Positions 57,627 to 64,000 of a stretch of 64,000 nucleotides of DNA are shown piece by piece (position 1 is the first letter of the stretch; each line of letters opens with the position of its first letter). This stretch comes from Synechococcus sp. CBW1107 (GTDB lineage: Bacteria > Cyanobacteriota > Cyanobacteriia > PCC-6307 > Cyanobiaceae), in the NCBI RefSeq assembly GCF_015841355.1, contig NZ_CP064908.1:2666001-2730000 (forward strand), written 5' to 3'. The notes below the pieces were generated by a model, which worked only from the letters and a program-made list of their open reading frames with translations, was not told the DNA's origin and made no database searches. The translations under genes were made by a program, and so were the position numbers.

Positions 57627-58718
57627 ATGAAGCCTTCGCATCTGATCCTGCCGCTCCTGGGAACCATGCCGGTTCTCTCCCTCGTGGCTGTCGGCGCCAT
57701 CCCTGGCATCGCCGACGCGCGTCGGCCCGGTTTCGAAACGATGCCCGAGCGCCTCGATTTCGACCCTGCGACGGCGGCGCTGCCGCCAGCAGGCCAACCC
57801 CAGCTGCTCGCCTCCCTGCCCAGCTCGTTCACCGACAAGCTCTGGGTGCGCGTTCGCGACGACATCAGTCTCGAGGAGCTGGCCAGCCAGCTGCGGGTTC
57901 AGGAAACCCCTCTGGCCAAGCTCAACGACGTCAATGAAGACCACGGCTTCAGCCGCGGCGACTGGGTGGTTCTGCCTTCCTCCAAAGCTTCGACGGCCAA
58001 GCAGCTCGCCTCCCTCGACACCAGCGAGCTGCGGCGCTCGGCTCCCCTGAGCGAGCCGCCCCCTCTGGAGTCCACCGGTGTGGTGCGCTTCGGCGACAAC
58101 CTGGTGAAGCTCGCCCAGCGCTACAGGCTCAGCATTCAGGATCTGCTGCGGCTCAACCCCGGCCTCGAAGCGGCCCGTCTGGTTGAAGGAAGTCAGATCC
58201 GCGTCTCCAAGGCCGGAGCGTCCCGCTCGCGCATGGTGCTGGGTCTCAAGCCGGTGGGCAGCGGCGGACTCAGCTGGCCCGACCTCCCTGGCTTCAACCG
58301 TCCGGGTGAGCCGCGCACGGATCCCAACCAGATCGGCAGTGGCTGGATCTGGCCGGCCCGCGGCGTGTTCAGCTCGGGCTACGGCTGGCGCTGGGGACGG
58401 ATGCACAAGGGGATCGACATCGCCAGCAACGTGGGAACGCCGATCGTGGCGGCTCAGGGCGGTCAGGTGACCTACGCCGGCTGGCACGACGGGGGTTACG
58501 GCTACCTGGTGGAGATCCAGCACCCTGACGGCAGCAAGTCGCTCTACGGACACAACAGCCGTGTGCTGGTGCGGGTGGGCCAGCAGGTGGCCCAGGGCAC
58601 CCAGATCTCGGAAATGGGCAGCACCGGTCGCAGCACCGGTCCCCATCTTCATTTCGAGATCCACCCCCCTGGACGTGGTGCCACGAATCCGCTTCAATTC
58701 CTCCCCGGCAGAGCCTGA
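57627..58718 (+). CDS. M23 family metallopeptidase with LysM domains
   Basis: The 363-aa protein is exported: a signal peptide (HLILPLLGTMPVLSLVAVGA) leads into two LysM-like repeats (about 65-125 and 158-205; the second is clear as FGDNLVKLAQRYRLSIQDLL) and a C-terminal M23 domain with MHKGIDIASNVGTPIVAAQG and the GPHLHFEIHPPGRG metal-site motif (HLH). LysM domains bind peptidoglycan and M23 enzymes cut it, as in NlpD and DipM-type wall proteins. The ATG at 57627 gives a proper signal peptide. A strong hairpin at 58734 follows. Confidence 0.92.
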   Translation: MKPSHLILPLLGTMPVLSLVAVGAIPGIADARRPGFETMPERLDFDPATAALPPAGQPQLLASLPSSFTDKLWVRVRDDISLEELASQLRVQETPLAKLNDVNEDHGFSRGDWVVLPSSKASTAKQLASLDTSELRRSAPLSEPPPLESTGVVRFGDNLVKLAQRYRLSIQDLLRLNPGLEAARLVEGSQIRVSKAGASRSRMVLGLKPVGSGGLSWPDLPGFNRPGEPRTDPNQIGSGWIWPARGVFSSGYGWRWGRMHKGIDIASNVGTPIVAAQGGQVTYAGWHDGGYGYLVEIQHPDGSKSLYGHNSRVLVRVGQQVAQGTQISEMGSTGRSTGPHLHFEIHPPGRGATNPLQFLPGRA

Positions 58719-58733
58719 TCTCCATCTTTGCCA

Positions 58734-58773
58734 CCTCCCTCGTCCTGCCAGGGATGAGGGAGGTCGATCGTTT
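58734..58773 (+). terminator. Strong hairpin terminator after the M23 gene
   Basis: CCTCCCTCGTCC (58734-58745) pairs with GGATGAGGGAGG (58752-58763) across a 6-nt loop: 12 bp with one G-U pair. A loose TCGATCGTTT follows. It ends the M23 transcript before tRNA-Met. Confidence 0.7.
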
Positions 58774-58789
58774 AAAGTCCTTACAACCG

Positions 58790-58863
58790 GGCTCGGTAGC
58801 TCAGCTGGTTAGAGCGTGGGATTCATAACCCCAAGGTCGGGAGTTCAAGTCTCCCCCGAGCCA
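58790..58863 (+). tRNA. tRNA-Met (anticodon CAU)
   Basis: Seventy-four nucleotides fold as a cloverleaf: acceptor GGCTCGG/CCGAGCC, a D-arm with GCTCAGCTGGTTAGAGC, anticodon loop TTCATAA (CAU), and T-arm GGGAGTTCAAGTCTCCC. The anticodon stem pairs TGGGA with CCCCA, giving one A-C mismatch next to the loop, common for elongator tRNA-Met. No CCA is encoded (A, then TTC). The features fit elongator Met; an initiator would lack the first acceptor pair and have a GGG/CCC anticodon stem. Confidence 0.9.
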
Positions 58864-58986
58864 TTCTTGGCGTCCAACTCGGTGACGCCGTCCTTCCGAC
58901 CGTTGTCACGCTCCTGACGAGCGATTTCGGGTTCTTCCCAGGCTGCACGTGCCAGCGCACGTGCAGCGATCTGGATCAGGCTGAGC

Positions 58987-59295
58987 TCAGCGCATCTCGA
59001 TGGCGTTGAGGCGCTCGCGGAAACTGGCGGAGGACGAGCCCCCTTCAGGGCCCGGGGCGGGGGGCAGATTGGGCGCCGGGGCCGGCCCCGCATAGCGTCT
59101 GGCACGGCCGTAGAGCTGGGGCCGCACATCCACGGCACGCACCAGGGTGCCGGTGCGTGAGCGGCCGCCCCCGTCCTCGGCGCCGGGCTCCTCCCGGTTG
59201 AGGGGGCTGGTTTTCAGCTCGCTGCGCAGCTGGTTGAGCAGGCGGAAGTGACCGGTGTTGTTGTACTTGCGAAGCAGGACAGGGTCCCAGGACAT
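58987..59295 (-). CDS. Conserved cyanobacterial small protein
   Basis: From the ATG at 59295 the 102-aa product begins SWDPVLLRKYNNTGHFRLLN and continues QLRSELKTSPLNR. It has a basic and Pro-rich middle and ends with SFRERLNAIEMR. I recall similar small proteins, with an RKYNTTGHFRLLNQLR-type start, in cyanobacteria but do not know a function. The frame extends upstream to 59469 with unlikely residues, so the shorter start is chosen. It is divergent from the peroxiredoxin gene, with a 176-nt gap. Confidence 0.7.
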   Translation of the reverse strand: MSWDPVLLRKYNNTGHFRLLNQLRSELKTSPLNREEPGAEDGGGRSRTGTLVRAVDVRPQLYGRARRYAGPAPAPNLPPAPGPEGGSSSASFRERLNAIEMR

Positions 59296-59471
59296 CAGGT
59301 GAAGGCTGTGGATGGGGGCGGGGCAGGTGCCGTCGTCGCCAGATCCATCGTAGGAGCAGCTCCTGCCAGAGTTCCGTGATAAATTGTTGCGGTCGCAAGT
59401 GGTAGTCGGTCCGAGTTCGGACTGAGTTCCCTGCCCTGCCCTGCCCTTCCCTTCGTCACCCCTTTTCAAGC

Positions 59472-60062
59472 ATGTCCCGGCTCGTCGGTCTGAAGGCCCC
59501 TGAATTCACCGCCACCGCTGTCGTGGATCAGGAGTTCCAGACAGTCACCCTCTCCCAGTACCGCGGCAAGTACGTGGTGCTCTTCTTCTATCCCCTCGAT
59601 TTCACCTTCGTCTGCCCCACGGAAATCACCGCGTTCAGCGACCGCTACGCCGATTTCACCAGCCGCAACACCGAGGTGCTGGGTGTGTCGGTGGACAGCC
59701 AGTTCTCGCACCTGGCCTGGGTCCAGACCGATCGGAAGCAGGGTGGCCTCGGGGACATCGCCTATCCCCTGGTGGCCGACCTCAAGAAGGAGATCGCTTC
59801 TGCCTACAACGTTCTCGATGAAGATGCCGGTGTGGCCCTGCGCGGTCTGTTCATCATCGATCCCGACGGTGTGATTCAGCACGCCACCATCAACAACCTG
59901 GCCGTGGGCCGCAACGTCGAAGAGACGCTGAGGGTCCTTCAGGCCTTCCAGCATGTCAAGGCCAACCCCGATGAGGTCTGCCCCGCCAACTGGACACCGG
60001 GCGAGAAGACCATGAATCCTGACCCCGTCGGCAGCAAGGAGTTCTTCGCCGCGGTCAACTGA
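59472..60062 (+). CDS. 2-Cys peroxiredoxin
   Basis: This 196-aa thioredoxin peroxidase reduces peroxides. The peroxidatic Cys48 is in [11 protein letters not shown] and the resolving Cys170 in [11 protein letters not shown], the typical 2-Cys spacing. The [20 protein letters not shown] block and [20 protein letters not shown] strand are also typical. It sits downstream of a 176-nt gap with a possible promoter and is ended by a classic terminator. It should act against photosynthetic peroxides. Confidence 0.96.
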   Translation: MSRLVGLKAPEFTATAVVDQEFQTVTLSQYRGKYVVLFFYPLDFTFVCPTEITAFSDRYADFTSRNTEVLGVSVDSQFSHLAWVQTDRKQGGLGDIAYPLVADLKKEIASAYNVLDEDAGVALRGLFIIDPDGVIQHATINNLAVGRNVEETLRVLQAFQHVKANPDEVCPANWTPGEKTMNPDPVGSKEFFAAVN

Positions 60063-60097
60063 TCGATCGGCGCCGCTTCAGCGGCGGATCATTCCTG

Positions 60098-60120
60098 GGG
60101 GGCCATCGGCCCCCTTTGTT
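60098..60120 (+). terminator. Rho-independent terminator of the peroxiredoxin gene
   Basis: GGGGGCC (60098-60104) and GGCCCCC (60108-60114) form a perfect 7-bp stem with an ATC loop, followed by TTTGTT. It begins 36 nt after the stop codon. Confidence 0.85.
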
Positions 60121-60143
60121 GCTGCCGGCCTGAAGCGAACGGA

Positions 60144-60797
60144 TCAGCTCAGCAGGCTGGCGAACAGGCGCTGACCGTCGATCCCGCCGAGTCGGGGATC
60201 GCAGGCCCGCTCCGGGTGGGGCATCAGTCCGAGCACGTTGCCGGCGGCGTTGCACAGACCGGCCACATCGCCCACGGAACCGTTGGGATTGTTCTGGTAG
60301 CGCAGAACCACCTGGCCGGCCTGTTCCATGGCCTCGAGAGTCGCCGGCTCGCACTGGTAGCGACCTTCGCCATGGGCGATCGGCAGGGTGATGACTTCGC
60401 CCTCCCCATAGCCGGAGAGCCAGCGGCAGCTGCCGGGACGGACCGAGAGGGCCGTGGGTTCACAGAGGAAGTGCAGACGGCTGTTGCGGGTGAGGGCACC
60501 GGGGAGCAGGCCCAGTTCGGTGAGCACCTGGAAGCCGTTGCAGATGCCCAGCACCGGGCCGCCCCTCGCGGCGTAGTCCGCCACGTCCTCCAGCACCGGA
60601 GCGAAGCGGGCGATGGCGCCGCAGCGGAGGTAATCGCCGTAACTGAAGCCTCCGGGCAGCACCACCGCATCCAGCCCGCTCAGACCACGATCCTCGTGCC
60701 AGAGGAAGCGGGTCGGAAGTCCCAGGCAGCCTTCGGCCGCCCAGCCCACGTCCCGGTCGCAGTTGGAGCCGGGGAAGACCACCACACCGATCGTCAT
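60144..60797 (-). CDS. purQ: Phosphoribosylformylglycinamidine synthase subunit PurQ
   Basis: PurQ is the glutaminase part of FGAM synthase. The 217-aa class I glutamine amidotransferase has the [17 protein letters not shown] start, [20 protein letters not shown], the nucleophile [20 protein letters not shown], and the late [11 protein letters not shown] with catalytic His-Glu. Its start overlaps the purS stop by 4 nt (ATGA). PurL is not in the window. The gene converges on prx, with an 81-nt gap holding the terminator. Confidence 0.95.
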   Translation of the reverse strand: MTIGVVVFPGSNCDRDVGWAAEGCLGLPTRFLWHEDRGLSGLDAVVLPGGFSYGDYLRCGAIARFAPVLEDVADYAARGGPVLGICNGFQVLTELGLLPGALTRNSRLHFLCEPTALSVRPGSCRWLSGYGEGEVITLPIAHGEGRYQCEPATLEAMEQAGQVVLRYQNNPNGSVGDVAGLCNAAGNVLGLMPHPERACDPRLGGIDGQRLFASLLS

Positions 60798-61075
60798 GCC
60801 GGCTGACCCGCCCCGTCGGCGGGGATCTCGCTGAGCTCCAGTTCCCAGTTCTCGATCACGGGATTGGCCAGCAGCCGGTCGCTGAGCAACTCCACCCGGG
60901 AGCGGGCCGTGTCGGCATCCGCTGCTTCGATCTCCAGGTCCACCGCCTTGCCGATGCGCAGGCGATCCACCCCCTCCACCCCCAGGCGGATGGAGGCGGC
61001 TCGGGTGGCCTCTCCGGCTGGATCGAGAACCGAGGGCCTCAGAGAGATCAGCACACGGGCGTGAAAGCGTGGCAC
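60794..61075 (-). CDS. purS: Phosphoribosylformylglycinamidine synthase subunit PurS
   Basis: The 93-aa product is PurS, the small ammonia-channel subunit of FGAM synthase. It has [40 protein letters not shown] and a C-terminal helix ([19 protein letters not shown]). The GTG at 61075 is chosen because the frame beyond it loses similarity. It overlaps purQ by 4 nt, the standard purS-purQ pairing. Confidence 0.9.
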   Translation of the reverse strand: MPRFHARVLISLRPSVLDPAGEATRAASIRLGVEGVDRLRIGKAVDLEIEAADADTARSRVELLSDRLLANPVIENWELELSEIPADGAGQPA

Positions 61076-61173
61076 CAGGCAGCCGGGGCGTTTGTTAAAT
61101 CTTGACAGCCCATGTTCCCCCTCCGCTTCGCGCCGCTCCAGCTTGAAAGGGTGAGACGGAGGAGACCAAGGCC

Positions 61174-61515
61174 ATGCAAGCCCCACCCCTGGCGTTGACC
61201 CTGGCGGCGGCCGTGGTCTTGGGGCTGGGCATGGTCCCGCGGCCGGCGCTGGGGGCTGAGCCGCCGGCCTACAAGCTGGAATGCCGTCTGGAGAATGGCC
61301 CCTGGCACCCCTGCGTGATGACGGTGGAGGCGGTGGGGGAGCGCTGGCAGATCGACCTCGAGGGGCTGCGGGTCGTTTTCCGCCATGACGGTCGCGGCAC
61401 GGTCGAGATGCGTCGCTCCAGCGGCCCCTGGCAGCCGGTGAGCAGCCGCTGGCAGGACGACCATGCCCTCTGCTGGGACGGTGTCTGCGCCAAGGGCTCC
61501 TTCCCGCTGGATTGA
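61174..61515 (+). CDS. Small exported protein of unknown function
   Basis: The 113-aa product has a signal peptide (ALTLAAAVVLGLGMVPRPAL ending AEP). The mature part has paired Cys (LECRLENGPWHPCVM and LCWDGVCAKG), which may form disulfides, and a beta-rich character. No family is recognised. The start is the ATG at 61174, 98 nt after the divergent purS start. It converges on cobW with 8 nt between stops. Confidence 0.65.
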   Translation: MQAPPLALTLAAAVVLGLGMVPRPALGAEPPAYKLECRLENGPWHPCVMTVEAVGERWQIDLEGLRVVFRHDGRGTVEMRRSSGPWQPVSSRWQDDHALCWDGVCAKGSFPLD

Positions 61516-61523
61516 GGGTCGCT

Positions 61524-62627
<1,104 letters not shown>

Positions 62628-62629
62628 CG

Positions 62630-63343
62630 TCAGGGCACCAGCTGGGTCCAGGCGAACGTGGCGCCGATGCCGATCAGCATCCCGGCCACCAGCCGCAGGT
62701 TGGCGGCCTGAAGCCCCCGGGCCCAGGAGCGGACCAGGGTGACGGCCGTGATCAGCAGGGCCCCCTGGCTGATCAGCAGGCCCGCCAGATACAGAACCTG
62801 GGCCGAGATCGACCAGCCCAGCACCGGCTGGCTCAGGACACTGCCGTGCAGGGCGATGGCGGGCAGGAGGATCCAGCGGGGCCAGCGGCCCAGCACCACC
62901 AGACCGGTGGCCACGAGCGAGAGGGCCACCAGCAGTTCACTGCCGGGCGGCAGCGGCAGCACCAGGCCGAGGGCAGTGGAGCCCAGTCCGATCGCCAGCA
63001 GGGCGATCACCCAGCGCAAAGGCTGTTGCAGCCCCACAAGGCCGAGGCTGAGCAGAAAGAGGAGATGGTCAGGGCCGAGCAGGGGATGCCCCAGGCCGCT
63101 GAGGAAACCGGCCAGGCCACCTTCCTTCAGTCCGAAGGCCTCCATCAGGTGGTGGGCCGAGGCGGGTGCAGCCAGCAGCGAGAGCAGCAGCAGGGGCGCC
63201 AGCCCCACCAGGCTGATCAGACTCCTGGGGATGGGCCTGGCGCTGGTGGGCTCGTGAGCGCTGGTGTGGCCTGATCGGGAAGCGGGACTGGTGGGCCGTG
63301 CCGGCTGACGCAGCCGGGCCGGATCCCTGGACAGGAAGGTCAT
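62630..63343 (-). CDS. HupE/UreJ-type metal permease (probable cobalt uptake)
   Basis: The 237-aa membrane protein has a Ser/Pro-rich N-terminus, a signal or first helix ([20 protein letters not shown]), the family motif [33 protein letters not shown] (conserved His and Asp in HPxxGxDH), and four to five further helices. HupE/UreJ proteins carry nickel or cobalt. With a B12 riboswitch directly upstream and cobW 2 nt downstream, cobalt is the likely substrate. The ATG at 63343 leaves about 37 nt to the riboswitch. Confidence 0.88.
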   Translation of the reverse strand: MTFLSRDPARLRQPARPTSPASRSGHTSAHEPTSARPIPRSLISLVGLAPLLLLSLLAAPASAHHLMEAFGLKEGGLAGFLSGLGHPLLGPDHLLFLLSLGLVGLQQPLRWVIALLAIGLGSTALGLVLPLPPGSELLVALSLVATGLVVLGRWPRWILLPAIALHGSVLSQPVLGWSISAQVLYLAGLLISQGALLITAVTLVRSWARGLQAANLRLVAGMLIGIGATFAWTQLVP

Positions 63344-63379
63344 GGTCTGGAATTCCGGTCCGCGCCGGCACGAGAGGGA

Positions 63380-63515
63380 GAACCGGCGGGTGTTCTGACT
63401 GGCTCGTGCGGCGGCTGCTGACCGGAGCACGGGCTTCACAGCTGCGGGACAGCGCCGGACTCACACCGGACTTTCCCCCTTGCCCCCGGTGGCTGCTCAC
63501 CACCGGAACCGGACC
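63380..63515 (-). promoter_or_regulatory. Cobalamin (B12) riboswitch upstream of hupE
   Basis: Read on the minus strand from 63515 toward 63380, the leader has the B12 riboswitch landmarks in order: GGGGGAAAGTCCGGTGTGAG, GTCCGGCGCTGTCCCGC, CTGTGAA, then the B12 box AGTCAGAACACCCGCC (63385-63400). The sequence GCACGAG (63403-63409) near the box could pair instead with CTCGTGC (63368-63374) close to the ATG, giving an on/off switch of either the ribosome site or transcription. The riboswitch begins just past the pentapeptide gene's 3' end. Expected outcome: less HupE and CobW when cobalamin is plentiful. Confidence 0.9.
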
Positions 63516-63521
63516 CGAATG

Positions 63522-64000
63522 CTACCGGCAGCCCAGGCTTTCGACCGTGGACACCCCGGTGCTCGGGTTGACGCCATCGGCGCGGGAGCAGAGGGCCTTG
63601 ACCTGGGAGAGATCCAGCACGGCGTCGCTGAAATCGGCTCCATCGATCCGGGCACCGGTGAAGCGGCTCTGCATGAGCATGGCGTTGCGCAGCACAGCAC
63701 CACTCAGGTCAGCCCCATCGAAGCGGGTGGCGAAGGCCACGACGTCTTCGAGGTCGGCCGCGCTCAGGTTGGAGTTGGTGAGATCACTGGAGTTGAACAC
63801 CGCCCCGCGCAGATCGCTGCCGCTGAGGTCGTAGCCGCTCATCGACGCCTTGAGGAACTCCTGCTGGCGCAGGTCACGCCCGTGCATATCGGGCTGCAGA
63901 TCCTGCAGGGCGCGCTGACCCCGCAGCTCCGGCGCGGTGATCGCCGCGGCGCTGCCCACACCCACGAGCAGCGAGCTGCCGATCAGCAGGATCAGCCCCG
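63522..64000 (-). CDS. Exported pentapeptide-repeat protein, 5' end outside the window
   Basis: The readable part is about 159 residues and runs off the right edge. The upstream end, [18 protein letters not shown], is a signal peptide, followed by pentapeptide repeats (A(D/N)LxX pattern: [48 protein letters not shown]). The C-terminal end has two Cys (LCSRADG and ESLGC). Pentapeptide proteins form right-handed beta-helices, and many cyanobacterial ones go to the thylakoid lumen or periplasm. No function can be assigned. Its 3' end lies next to the B12 riboswitch. Confidence 0.82.
   Translation of the reverse strand, partial: GLILLIGSSLLVGVGSAAAITAPELRGQRALQDLQPDMHGRDLRQQEFLKASMSGYDLSGSDLRGAVFNSSDLTNSNLSAADLEDVVAFATRFDGADLSGAVLRNAMLMQSRFTGARIDGADFSDAVLDLSQVKALCSRADGVNPSTGVSTVESLGCR

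Overview
The window is chromosomal DNA from a high-GC picocyanobacterium of the Synechococcus/Cyanobium type. The evidence is an allophycocyanin alpha-B gene (apcD), pxcA/cemA, hemJ, a Ycf35-like gene, a CCB-type cytochrome b6f assembly gene, DUF1995, DUF3370 and DUF4330 proteins, a short cyanobacterial-type Hfq, and a compact, very GC-rich gene layout with many GTG/TTG starts and 4-nt overlaps. I see no insertion sequence, prophage, CRISPR array or rRNA. There is one tRNA gene (Met-CAU). Nearly all of the window is housekeeping core genome.

Layout. 0-8.5 kb: end of argC, purN, a Ycf35-like gene, an M61 protease, an amidase, an exported protein, pgi, and a two-gene formaldehyde detoxification operon (glutathione-dependent dehydrogenase and S-formylglutathione hydrolase). 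8.5-17 kb: leuS and hfq face dapF and a cysteine desulfurase, then DUF1995, DUF4330 and a PBP4-type carboxypeptidase, with a coiled-coil protein and coaD on the other strand. 18-31 kb: flavin reductase, uvrC, hemJ, a PHP phosphoesterase, the large cobN, ilvE and metH. 31-40.6 kb: small conserved proteins, an SDR, gpsA, a PhzF-like protein, SpoIID, Ap4A phosphorylase, a group 3 sigma factor, a DUF3370 protein and an unusual J-domain protein. 40.6-41.6 kb: a palindrome-rich stretch with no recognisable gene. 41.6-54 kb: apcD, rlmD, pheT, rpmG-rpsR-rnr, a FAD oxidoreductase, metG, an LptC-like lipoprotein and a CCB2/4-like gene. 54-64 kb: TerB-like, TPM, pxcA, cobU, trmL, an M23 peptidase, tRNA-Met, a 2-Cys peroxiredoxin, purS-purQ, cobW, hupE with an upstream cobalamin riboswitch, and the start-truncated end of a pentapeptide-repeat gene.

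Connections. A cobalt/cobalamin theme recurs: cobN, cobU and cobW, a HupE-type metal permease under a B12 riboswitch, and the B12-dependent MetH as a user of the cofactor. Cell-wall enzymes (amidase, PBP4, SpoIID, M23-LysM) and purine synthesis genes (purN, purS, purQ) are scattered rather than clustered.

The most notable observations are: the riboswitch controlling hupE-cobW; an 86-residue four-cysteine extension on DapF whose gene overlaps that of a cysteine desulfurase; a ribbon-helix-helix-like/J-domain protein whose gene carries a ten-G run; a likely one-base frameshift at the end of the DUF3370 gene; and the 1.06-kb palindrome-rich gap beside apcD.
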